Of a stretch of 23,814 bases of DNA, positions 15,928 to 22,697 are shown piece after piece. Origin of the DNA: Actinomycetes bacterium (lineage in GTDB: Bacteria; Actinomycetota; Actinomycetes; Streptosporangiales; Streptosporangiaceae); assembly GCA_025964635.1 (NCBI GenBank), contig JAOPYP010000410.1, positions 1-23,814 on the forward strand, read 5' to 3'. Position 1 is the first letter of the stretch. The number at the start of each line of letters is the position of its first letter. Position numbers and translations under genes: made by a program. The notes below the pieces were generated by a model. The model did not search any database, had not been told where the DNA came from, and worked only from the letters and a program-made list of their open reading frames with translations.

Positions 15928-16799
15928 GGTGCGGCGGCCGCTTCGGTGAGGGCGCGCTCCACGAGGGTGGCGGCCAGCCGCCTGCGGTACGCGGGGCCGC
16001 CGTGCCCGTCCGCGGGCGGGTCGATCTGGGCTGCGGCCAGCTCTCCGGCGGCCCGCCAGGTGGCGGCGGCCGCGGGCTGGCCGCCCAGGGCGCCGGTGTC
16101 CACCACGAACGGCAGCGGGCCCACGCCGCCGAGGACGACGCGGACCGAGCGGCAGGCCGCCCCCGGGCGGGGCGGCCCGGCGACCCCCAGGTCCACCGAG
16201 ACAGCCGCGGCGACGACCGCGAAGTCCCCCTGGCGCTGGGCGAACTCGGTCAGCGCGGCATGCCGGGCGGCCCGCGGGAAATGCAGTTCCGTGATCATCT
16301 CGTCGGGCTCCGCGGTGGTGGTGTAGAAGCCCTCGAAGAAGTCGCTGACCGGGACGGTTCGTGCCCCGGCCGGGCCGGCCAGCACCACGTTCGCCTCGAG
16401 CAGCACGGCCAGCAGGCACCACTCGGCGGCCGGGTCGGCGTGCGCGATGCTGCCGCCGAACGTGCCCCGGGCCCGGATCGGGTAGTGCCCGATCCACCGG
16501 GCCGCCCGGGGCAGCAGCCCGAACCCGTCCAGCACCACGGGGTCACGGCACAGTTCCACAGTGCGGTGCCGGGTCAGCGCGCCGATCCGCAGGCCGTCCG
16601 GCCCGGCCCGGAGGTACTCCAGGCCGGGGATCCGGGTCACGTCCACCAGCGCGTCGGGCCGGGCCAGCCGGAAGTTCATCATCGGGACCAGGCTCTGCCC
16701 GCCCGCCAGGATCTTCGCCCCGTCCCCGAGCTCGGCCAGCCTCGCCACGGTTTCCGGCACGGAGCGGGTGCGGTAGTAGCTGAACGGGGCGGGCTTCAA
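15924..16799 (-). CDS. FAD-binding medium subunit of a xanthine dehydrogenase-family hydroxylase
   Basis: A 291-aa flavoprotein subunit (CoxM-like) that takes electrons from the 2Fe-2S subunit. FAD-binding motifs are AGGQSLVPMMNFRLARP (from residue 32) and TFGGSIAHADPAAEW (113-127). The start is a TTG at 16799, chosen because GGGAGGAGG (16812-16804) is placed correctly, and the peptide then begins MKPAPFSYYR, the standard family opening; the frame further upstream reads through the promoter and the divergent gene. It is the first gene of the leftward operon and lies 83 bp from the divergent crotonase start, with the palindromic operator candidate between them. Confidence 0.94.
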   Translation of the reverse strand: MKPAPFSYYRTRSVPETVARLAELGDGAKILAGGQSLVPMMNFRLARPDALVDVTRIPGLEYLRAGPDGLRIGALTRHRTVELCRDPVVLDGFGLLPRAARWIGHYPIRARGTFGGSIAHADPAAEWCLLAVLLEANVVLAGPAGARTVPVSDFFEGFYTTTAEPDEMITELHFPRAARHAALTEFAQRQGDFAVVAAAVSVDLGVAGPPRPGAACRSVRVVLGGVGPLPFVVDTGALGGQPAAAATWRAAGELAAAQIDPPADGHGGPAYRRRLAATLVERALTEAAAAP

Positions 16800-16826
16800 C
16801 CGGCCTCCTCCCGGGGAGTCACTCCG

Positions 16827-16840
16827 ATTTGGTATACCAT
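16827..16840. promoter_or_regulatory. Operator candidate ATTTGGTATACCAT in the divergent promoter
   Basis: The core TGGTATACCA (16830-16839) is a perfect 10-bp dyad; with flanks the 16-bp element is a dyad with one mismatched pair. It sits midway between the TTG start of the Mo-hydroxylase operon and the ATG start of the crotonase operon. GntR/FadR-family operators commonly have the form TnGTnnnACnA, which this fits. TATACC also resembles a -10 box on both strands. The same 14 bases recur at 19546-19559. Confidence 0.7.
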
Positions 16841-16882
16841 ATGTCAAGGACGCCGCCGAGGGCGCTTGGCCAGGAGTTGCCG

Positions 16883-17578
16883 ATGCTGCACCCGTCTGTC
16901 CTGGTCCAGCCGGGCCCGGCCGGGTCGGCGCCGCCCGGGTTCCTCTCGGTGCGGCTGGACCGCCCGGAGCGCCGCAACGCACTCGACGCAGGCATGACCC
17001 GCGCCTTGCTGGACGCCTTCCGCGCCGACCCCGCCGTCCCCGTGCTGATCGAGAGCACCGGCCCCGGCGCGTTCTGTGCGGGCGCCGACCTGACCCTGCC
17101 GGACCGTGAGCGGGCCGTGGTCTCCGACCTGCTTTACGACACGTACGAGGCCATGGTCACCCGGGCCGGCCCGGTCATCGCGGTGGTCGAGGGGCCGGCC
17201 GTGGGCGGCGGCGCCCAGCTCGCCGGGGCCGCCGACCTGCGCATCGCCGGGCCACGCGGACGGTTCCGCTGGACCGGCCCGCCCGGCCGCGGCCTGGCCG
17301 TGGGGGCCTGGCTGCTGCCCGGGCTGATCGGCCGCGGGGCCGCGCTGGAGCTGACCCTGACCGGCCGGTGGGTGGAGGCCCTGGAGGCGCTCCGGCTGGG
17401 CCTGGTGAACCGGGTCGGGGACGAGCCGGGCAAGGTCGCCGCGGAGCTGGCCGGGGACCTGCTGGCCCACGGGGCGGCGGTGGGCGGCCCCGTCAAGCGG
17501 ATCGCGTCGGCCGGGGGGCTGCTGGACATGTTGCGGGCCGAGCGTGAGGCCAACCGGGCTGCGTGGGGCCGCGCGTGA
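16883..17578 (+). CDS. Crotonase-fold (enoyl-CoA hydratase/isomerase-like) protein lacking both catalytic glutamates
   Basis: A 231-aa member of the crotonase superfamily, which acts on acyl-CoA thioesters. The oxyanion-hole blocks GAFCAGADL and GPAVGGGAQLAGAADLRIA are present. The two glutamates of true hydratases are absent: the first aligns with Gln in GGGAQL and the second with Gly in RFRWTGP. A simple hydration reaction is therefore unlikely; isomerase, hydrolase or decarboxylase activity, or an inactive role, is possible. ATG 16883 has AGGAG (16872-16876) six bases upstream, preferred over ATG 16829, which overlaps the operator. The stop overlaps the acyl-CoA synthetase start (GTGA). 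It is slightly shorter than standard hydratases (about 255-260 aa). Confidence 0.88.
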   Translation: MLHPSVLVQPGPAGSAPPGFLSVRLDRPERRNALDAGMTRALLDAFRADPAVPVLIESTGPGAFCAGADLTLPDRERAVVSDLLYDTYEAMVTRAGPVIAVVEGPAVGGGAQLAGAADLRIAGPRGRFRWTGPPGRGLAVGAWLLPGLIGRGAALELTLTGRWVEALEALRLGLVNRVGDEPGKVAAELAGDLLAHGAAVGGPVKRIASAGGLLDMLRAEREANRAAWGRA

Positions 17579-17634
17579 CGGACGACGGTGTGACGGACGA
17601 CGGCATGACGGACGACGGCATGACGGACCGGACG
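17575..17634 (+). repeat. 15-bp tandem repeat reiterating the start codon of the acyl-CoA synthetase
   Basis: Four units of RTGACGGACGACGGY (17575, 17590, 17605, 17620; the last diverges in its second half) each begin with an in-frame GTG or ATG and encode (V/M)TDDG. Any of the four could initiate; the first overlaps the upstream stop. Confidence 0.9.
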
Positions 17635-19323
17635 CCGGCCGGCGTGTGGAGCCGCCATGCATGGCGGATCCACCTGGGCGCGGGGGGCGGCCTGAGCCCG
17701 TGGGCCGCCGCGGCCACGATCCCGGAGCTGGCCGCCGCGTCGGCGCGAAGGGTTCCCGGCCGCGTCGCGGTCAGCGTGGACGGCCAGCCGGTCAGTCACG
17801 GGCAGCTGGACCAGGAAGCCCGGCAGGCCGCCGGGTGGCTCGCGGCCCGGCTGGCCCCGGGGGAGCGGATGCTGCTGGCCGCCGGCTCGAGCCTGGGCTT
17901 CCTCCGCTGGTACCTCGGGGCGCTCCGCGCGGGCGTGGTCGTGGTGCTGGCCAACCCCGGCTACACCGCCGCCGAGCTGGAGCACCTGGCGACTGACTCC
18001 GGCGCCGGGCTCGCGGTCGCGGATCCCGGGCCGGCCCAGCGGCTGGCCGGGCTGACCACGCTGGCCGGGCTGGCGATCGTGCCTGCGGAAGCTGCCCCCG
18101 CCGATCCGCCGCGGGAGGCCTCCCGGGCCCTGCCCCCGGCGGGCGAGATCGCGCTGCTCGCCTACACCTCCGGCACCACCGGGCGGCCCAAAGGCGTGCC
18201 GCTGACCCACCGGCAGCTGGCTGCCTCCATCCAGGGCGCCATGGCCGCCTGGCGGTGGACCGACCGCGACGTGCTGGTCCACGCCCTGCCCCTGTTCCAC
18301 CAGCACGGCCTGGGCGGGGTGCACGCCACGCTGGTGGCCGGGTCCACCGCGCACCTGCGGTCCAGGTTCGACCCCGCCGATCTCGTCGCCACCGCCCTGG
18401 CCGAGGGGGCCACCGTGCTTTTCGGCGTGCCCGCTATGTACCAGGCCCTGCTGGACTCCGCGGCCGGGCCGCTGCTCACCTCCCCGGGACCGCCGCTGCT
18501 GCACGGCCTGCGCCTGGCGGTCTGCGGCTCCGCCCCGCTGAGCCCGGCCCTCGCCGCCCGGCTGCCCGGGCTGCTCGGCCAGCTGCCGCTGATCCGCTAC
18601 GGCACCACCGAAAGCGGGCTCGACGTGTCGAACCCGGTCGGCGCGGCCCGTCCGGACACCGTCGGCCTGCCGCTGCCCGGGGTGGAATGCCGGATCTCGG
18701 CCTCAGGTCAGGAAACCCCGGAAGGCCAGGAGGCGCCGGAAAGCCAGGAAACCCCGGAAAGCCAGGAAGCGCCGGAAGGCCGGGAGGCCCCGCCCGGCGC
18801 GGACGGCGAGATCCAGCTGCGCGGCCCGCAGGTGTTCGCCGGGTACTGGCGCGACGAGGAGGCGACGGCGGCGGCCTTCACCCCCGACGGCTGGTTCCGC
18901 ACCGGCGACGTCGGGGCCGTCGACCCGGCTACCGGCCACCTGGTCATCCGGGGCCGGACCAAGGAGCTGATCATCAGTGGCGGGCTGAACGTCTACCCCC
19001 GCGAGGTCGAGATCGCGCTGGAGCGCCACCCGTCGGTGGCCGAGGCGGCGGTCGCGGGGCTGCCCCACCCGCGCTGGGGCGAGGAGGTGACCGCCTGGGT
19101 GGTCCCGCGCCCGGGCGCGGCGGTCGGCGAGGCGGAGGTGATCGCCCACGCGAGGACACTGCTGGCCGCCTATAAGTGCCCGAAACACGTCTTCACGCTG
19201 ACCGCGCTGCCCCGCAACACGCTCGGCAAGCTCAACCGGGCCGCCCTGACCCGCGTGGGCGGGGAGCCCGATTCGACGTTTCACGCGGATGGTGCGCCCG
19301 GACCGGGCAAATCACCCGGCTGA
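17575..19323 (+). CDS. Acyl-CoA synthetase (AMP-binding; MatB/long-chain-ligase-like)
   Basis: A 582-aa adenylate-forming enzyme that activates a carboxylic acid to its CoA ester using ATP. The P-loop YTSGTTGRPKG is at 198-207, LPLFHQHGLGG follows, then YGTTE (343-347), TGD (443-445), KELIISGGLNVYPREVE, and the C-terminal lysine in LGKLNR (Lys552). HGL plus the block YGTTESGLDVSNP, and the GTVG-like PDTVGLPLPGVE, resemble malonyl-CoA synthetase (MatB), but the substrate is not fixed. GTG 17575 overlaps the crotonase stop, with GGGG six bases upstream; GTG 17590, ATG 17605 and ATG 17620 lie in a 15-bp repeat and are alternatives. An 18-bp repeat encodes an acidic linker at 378-407. Confidence 0.93.
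   Translation: MTDDGVTDDGMTDDGMTDRTPAGVWSRHAWRIHLGAGGGLSPWAAAATIPELAAASARRVPGRVAVSVDGQPVSHGQLDQEARQAAGWLAARLAPGERMLLAAGSSLGFLRWYLGALRAGVVVVLANPGYTAAELEHLATDSGAGLAVADPGPAQRLAGLTTLAGLAIVPAEAAPADPPREASRALPPAGEIALLAYTSGTTGRPKGVPLTHRQLAASIQGAMAAWRWTDRDVLVHALPLFHQHGLGGVHATLVAGSTAHLRSRFDPADLVATALAEGATVLFGVPAMYQALLDSAAGPLLTSPGPPLLHGLRLAVCGSAPLSPALAARLPGLLGQLPLIRYGTTESGLDVSNPVGAARPDTVGLPLPGVECRISASGQETPEGQEAPESQETPESQEAPEGREAPPGADGEIQLRGPQVFAGYWRDEEATAAAFTPDGWFRTGDVGAVDPATGHLVIRGRTKELIISGGLNVYPREVEIALERHPSVAEAAVAGLPHPRWGEEVTAWVVPRPGAAVGEAEVIAHARTLLAAYKCPKHVFTLTALPRNTLGKLNRAALTRVGGEPDSTFHADGAPGPGKSPG
18706..18795 (+). repeat. 18-bp tandem repeat encoding an acidic linker
   Basis: Five units encode GQETPE, GQEAPE, SQETPE, SQEAPE and GREAPP, inserted between the PLPGVECRIS strand and GEIQLRGPQV of the acyl-CoA synthetase. 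Relatives have only a short turn there. The frame is preserved because the unit is a multiple of three. Confidence 0.9.
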
Positions 19324-19360
19324 GCGCACGTTCCGAGTGAAATGTGGCAGCGGGGAGGGA

Positions 19361-19418
19361 AACGGGGTCAGACGGAGGGGAACGGTCAGACGGAGGGGAA
19401 CGGGGTCAGACGGAGGGG
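19361..19418 (+). repeat. Intergenic tandem repeat, three copies of about 20 bp
   Basis: Units at 19361-19380, 19381-19398 and 19399-19418 share the core GGTCAGACGGAGGGG; the middle one lacks two G. There are no unique spacers, so it is not a CRISPR array. It lies 38 bases after the synthetase stop. Confidence 0.85.
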
Positions 19419-19545
19419 CGGCGCCGCCGAGCCGGGCCGCGCTCCACGGCCGGTCCAGCCAGCCGGATGAGGCCGGGGCAGATAAGGGCGTTCAGCGATA
19501 TGTCCGTTATATTCGGCCAGGCCACGCGGCTTCCGCCAAACTGAT

Positions 19546-19559
19546 ATTTGGTATACCAT
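19546..19559. promoter_or_regulatory. Second operator candidate ATTTGGTATACCAT upstream of the SDR operon
   Basis: Identical over 14 bases to 16827-16840, with the same perfect TGGTATACCA core (19549-19558). Its recurrence only in the two non-coding promoter regions of this locus supports a shared regulator, most simply the GntR/FCD protein encoded in the leftward operon. Confidence 0.7.
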
Positions 19560-19648
19560 CCTGCCAGCACGCTACCGGAAGCGGCCAGCCAGGGCATGCA
19601 CGGTTCCACAATCGCGTTGAAGTGCCTTGACGGGCGTGACCGCGACAG

Positions 19649-19661
19649 CGTTGCCGCAACG
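19649..19661. promoter_or_regulatory. Dyad CGTTG-CCG-CAACG in the SDR leader
   Basis: A perfect 5-3-5 dyad 62 bases before the SDR start. It could be a second operator or a small RNA stem near the ribosome site. Short dyads are expected by chance in such DNA, so support is weak. Confidence 0.3.
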
Positions 19662-19722
19662 GCGTTAGGGCTTGCCCGTCCCGGCGGCCTGGCCAGCCGG
19701 GACACGGCGGAAGGGGTCTGCG

Positions 19723-20520
19723 GTGGATCTTCAGCTGGACGGAAAGGTGGCCCTGGTCACCGGGGCCAGCAAAGGCATAGGCCGTCACGCCGCTGAGCAT
19801 CTGGCCGCCGAAGGCGCCACTGTCGCCATTACCGCGCGGACGGCCGCACCGCTGGAGGCCACCGCCAAGGAAATCCAGGCCGCCACCGGGCGGCCAGTTT
19901 TGGCCCTGGCCGGCGACATGAGCGTGACCGCCGACGTGGAGCGCTGCGTGGCCGCCACCGAGGACCGCCTCGGCCCCATCGATATCCTGGTCACCTGCGC
20001 GGGCAGCTCGCCCGGCGGACTGCTGGAGGACCTGACCGAAGAACAGTGGATGACCAGCCTGAACCTCAAGTTCATGGGCTACGTCCGCTCGGTCCGGGCC
20101 GTCATCGGGCAGATGCGGGAGCGGGGCACCGGCTCGATCGTGCTGGTCGTCGGCAACGACGGCCTCAAGCCCAGCTACTGGGAGATGACCGCGGGCGCGG
20201 CGAACGCGGCGGACATCAACTTCGCGTCCTCGGTCGCCGAGCAGTACGGGCGCTACGGGGTGCGGATCAACACGGTGAACCCGGGGCCGGTGAACACCGA
20301 CCGGTGGGACACGCTGGAGAAGGCGTTCGCCCGGGACAAGGGCGTCAGCCAGGAGCGGGCCCACGAGCTCGCGCAGGAGTCGATCCCGTTCGGCCGGATC
20401 TGCGAGCCGGCCGAGGTCGCCGCCCTGGTCACATTCCTCGCCTCGCCCCGGGCCAGCTTCATGAACGGGGCCCACATCCCGGTGGACGGGGCCCAGCGCA
20501 AAGCGATCATGGACCGCTAG
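19723..20520 (+). CDS. Short-chain dehydrogenase-fold protein without the Ser-Tyr-Lys catalytic residues
   Basis: A 265-aa classical SDR fold. The NAD(P) loop TGASKGIG is at 13-20, the CAG variant of the NAG motif at 93-95, the structural Asn114 (LNLKF), and the PGPVNTDR block after the sixth strand. The active site is unusual: the Ser position reads Gly-Asn (LVVGNDG, about 144-147), and the YxxxK pair aligns with Ala157 and Asn161 in TAGAANAADINF. A nearby Tyr152 (PSYWEM) might substitute. Reduction of a simple ketone by the standard mechanism is therefore doubtful. GTG 19723 is preferred to the upstream ATG because AAGGGG lies six bases before it and the peptide begins directly with the first strand. 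It is followed by the CoxG-like gene after 10 bp. Confidence 0.9.
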   Translation: MDLQLDGKVALVTGASKGIGRHAAEHLAAEGATVAITARTAAPLEATAKEIQAATGRPVLALAGDMSVTADVERCVAATEDRLGPIDILVTCAGSSPGGLLEDLTEEQWMTSLNLKFMGYVRSVRAVIGQMRERGTGSIVLVVGNDGLKPSYWEMTAGAANAADINFASSVAEQYGRYGVRINTVNPGPVNTDRWDTLEKAFARDKGVSQERAHELAQESIPFGRICEPAEVAALVTFLASPRASFMNGAHIPVDGAQRKAIMDR

Positions 20521-20530
20521 GGGCGCGACT

Positions 20531-21199
20531 GTGCAGCTGACCAGCGCGATCCGTATCGGCCGGCCTGCCCCGGAGGTGCTCGAGGCGCTTCTCGACGCCG
20601 GGACGGTCGCCGCCTGCCTGCCCGGCAGCCGCCTCTTCGGCGAGGTCGCCGACAGCACCTACGCGGGGGAACTGCACCTGCGGATCGGCCCGATGCAGGC
20701 CGTGTACGCGGGCACCGTGCGCCTCGACAACGCCGACCGGGACGCCGGCACCGCCACGCTGCACGCGTCCGGGTGGGAACGCGGCGGCCAGGGCCGGGCC
20801 GACGCCAGCGTGACCCTGCGGGTGGAATCCCGCGGGGCCGGCACCCGGGTGCTGATCAGCGCCGACCTCATGATCAGGGGCCAGGTCGCCGAGTACGCCC
20901 CGGGCGCGATCGGGCACGTCGGCCAGCGCCTGGTCGAGCAGTTCGCGGGCAACGTCGAGCAGCTGCTCGCCATCCAGGCCGGTGCTGGTCCGGTCACCCC
21001 GAGCCCGGCCCGCCCGGGCCCGCAACCCCCCCGGGTCGACCGGAGGGTGCTCGCCGCCTCGGCGCTGCTGCTGGCGGGCGGCGCCCTGGCGGCCGGTGCG
21101 CTGGCCGCCGTGGCGGTGTGGCGCCGCCGCCACCCGGGCCTGTCCCTACCCCCCGATACCCCCTGGTACTTCTCGCACGAAGGGGCACGTCATGGCTAA
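20531..21199 (+). CDS. CoxG-like SRPBCC protein with C-terminal membrane anchor
   Basis: A 222-aa protein. Residues 1-148 match the CO-dehydrogenase subunit G (CoxG) SRPBCC fold: PAPEVLEALLDAGTVAACLPG at the start, YAGELHLRIGPMQAVYAGTV, and the end VGQRLVEQFAGNVEQLL. A Pro-rich linker leads to one transmembrane helix at about 173-196 (LAASALLLAGGALAAGALAAVAVW), then WRRRH and a short tail. CoxG recruits the CO dehydrogenase to the membrane, so this protein may tether one or both Mo hydroxylases of the divergent operon to the respiratory chain. The start GTG 20531 has only a weak ribosome site. The stop lies 8 bases inside the permease gene, so the two are coupled. Confidence 0.88.
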   Translation: MQLTSAIRIGRPAPEVLEALLDAGTVAACLPGSRLFGEVADSTYAGELHLRIGPMQAVYAGTVRLDNADRDAGTATLHASGWERGGQGRADASVTLRVESRGAGTRVLISADLMIRGQVAEYAPGAIGHVGQRLVEQFAGNVEQLLAIQAGAGPVTPSPARPGPQPPRVDRRVLAASALLLAGGALAAGALAAVAVWRRRHPGLSLPPDTPWYFSHEGARHG

Positions 21200-22697
21200 C
21201 CCGACGACCGATGGCCCAACGACCGAGGGCACTGCGCCTGAGCTGAAACCGCTGCAGATCGAGGCCAACGGCATCAACGTCATCACGGACGCCGAGCGCA
21301 AGGGCCGCCCGCGCGACCTGTTCTGGCCCTGGTTCGCGGCCAACGTCTCGGTCCTCGGCCTGGGCTACGGCGCGTTCGTGCTCGGGTTCGGCGTCTCGTT
21401 CTGGCAGGCGGTCGCGCTCGGGCTGATCGGGATCATCGTCTCCTTCCTGCTCTGCGGCTTCATCGCGGTGGCGGGCAAGCGGGGCTCGGCGCCGACCATG
21501 GTGCTCGGCCGGGCCGCGTTCGGGGTCCGCGGCAACAAGCTCCCCTCGCTCATCTCCTGGCTGCTCACGGTGGGCTGGGAGACCGTGCTGATCATCCTGG
21601 CCACGCTGGCCACCGCGACCGTGTTCGAGCGGCTGGGCTGGGGCGGCGGAACCGGGGTCAAGGTGATCGCGCTGATCGTGGTCAGCGCGCTGACCGTGGC
21701 CGGCGGGGTGATGGGCTTCGACCTGATCATGCGTATGCAGTCGGTGATCACCTGGGTCACCGGGATCCTGACCGTGGTGTTCATCGCGCTGGTGGCCGAC
21801 AAGATCCACTGGCACACGGTGTCGGCCATCCCGGCCGGGTCGCCGCAGAAGTTCATCGGCGCGCTGGTGTTCGTGATGACCGGGTTCGGGCTCGGCTGGG
21901 TGAACGCGGCCGCGGACTACTCCCGTTACCTGCCCCGGCGATCCTCGGGCCGGGGCGTGATCGGCTGGACCACGTTCGGCTCCTCCATCGCCCCGGTCTT
22001 CCTGCTGGTCTTCGGCCTGCTGCTGGCGGGCTCCTCGGCCAAGCTGAGCAGCGCGATCGGCGCGGACCCGGTTGGCGCGCTGACCACCCTGCTGCCGACC
22101 TGGTTCCTGGTCCCGTTCGCGATCGTGGCCGTGCTCGGCCTGGTCGGCGGGTCGGTGCTGGACATCTACTCCTCCGGGCTGGCGCTCCTCAGCCTCGGGG
22201 TGCGCATCCCGCGCTACGCCGCCGCGCTGGTCGACGGCACGGTGATGGTGCTCGGCACCATCTACGTGGTGTTCGTGGCGCACAACTTCCTGATCCAGTT
22301 CGAGGGGTTCCTGATCACGCTGGGCGTGCCGATCGCCGCCTGGTGCGGGATCATGCTGGCCGACATCATGCTGCGCCGGAAGGACTACGCCGAGCTGGAC
22401 CTGTATGACCCGCGGGGCCGCTACGGCGACGTCCGGCTGGCCCCGCTGGCCATCATCGTGGTCGCCACCGGGATTGGCTGGGGCCTGGTCACCAACATCA
22501 ACGCGAGCTGGCTCACCTGGCAGGGCTACCTGCTCGGCCCGCTCAGCCTGGGCGGCAAGACCGGCGCGTGGGCCTTCGCGAACCTGGGCGTGCTGGTCGC
22601 GCTGGTCATCGGGTTCGTGGCCGCATGGGCGCTGGACGCCGCGCCGGTGCGGGCCCAGGAGTCGGCCGGAGCACTCGCCCCGGCGGCGACTGGGTGA
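21192..22697 (+). CDS. NCS1-family nucleobase/heterocycle permease (cytosine/purine/allantoin type)
   Basis: A 501-aa transporter with about twelve membrane helices. The family start (IEANGINVITDAERKGRPRDLFWPWFAAN) is followed by the first helix block VSVLGLGYGAFVLGFGVSFWQA. Other family features are GRAAFGVRGNKLP, MTGFGLGWVNAAADYSRYLPR in helix 6, and a GGSVLDIYSSGLALLSLG helix. NCS1 proteins import cytosine, purines, allantoin, hydantoins or related vitamins by cation symport. ATG 21192 has AGGGG six bases upstream; the frame reaching back to 20982 is a shadow of the CoxG-like gene. It overlaps the CoxG-like gene and the next hydrolase, tying transport to breakdown. The substrate is inferred only as a small N-heterocycle. 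Confidence 0.94.
   Translation: MANPTTDGPTTEGTAPELKPLQIEANGINVITDAERKGRPRDLFWPWFAANVSVLGLGYGAFVLGFGVSFWQAVALGLIGIIVSFLLCGFIAVAGKRGSAPTMVLGRAAFGVRGNKLPSLISWLLTVGWETVLIILATLATATVFERLGWGGGTGVKVIALIVVSALTVAGGVMGFDLIMRMQSVITWVTGILTVVFIALVADKIHWHTVSAIPAGSPQKFIGALVFVMTGFGLGWVNAAADYSRYLPRRSSGRGVIGWTTFGSSIAPVFLLVFGLLLAGSSAKLSSAIGADPVGALTTLLPTWFLVPFAIVAVLGLVGGSVLDIYSSGLALLSLGVRIPRYAAALVDGTVMVLGTIYVVFVAHNFLIQFEGFLITLGVPIAAWCGIMLADIMLRRKDYAELDLYDPRGRYGDVRLAPLAIIVVATGIGWGLVTNINASWLTWQGYLLGPLSLGGKTGAWAFANLGVLVALVIGFVAAWALDAAPVRAQESAGALAPAATG

Larger units (their letters stand above)
19324..19722 (+). other. 399-bp non-coding region with repeats and operator, upstream of the SDR gene
   Basis: No gene is supported here. 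In order it holds the tandem repeat at 19361-19418, an AT-richer stretch from about 19490 to 19560 containing the second TGGTATACCA element, a perfect dyad CGTTG-CCG-CAACG at 19649-19661, and the AAGGGG ribosome site (19711-19716) of the SDR gene. The long distance (164 bp) from operator to start suggests a sizeable 5' leader. No T-rich terminator follows the synthetase gene, so read-through from the upstream operon is possible. Confidence 0.6.

Noticed and set aside
13612..16326. 904-codon plus-strand open frame
   Set aside because: It lies entirely opposite the Mo and FAD subunit genes and has the low-complexity composition of a high-GC shadow frame.
16829..16882. Earlier ATG start for the crotonase-fold gene
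   Set aside because: It would place the operator dyad inside the coding region, and ATG 16883 has a far better ribosome site.
19361..19418. CRISPR array
   Set aside because: The units are directly adjacent, with no unique spacers and no cas genes.
20994..22283. 429-codon minus-strand open frame
   Set aside because: Shadow of the NCS1 permease; His/Arg/Asp-rich composition with no fold signal.
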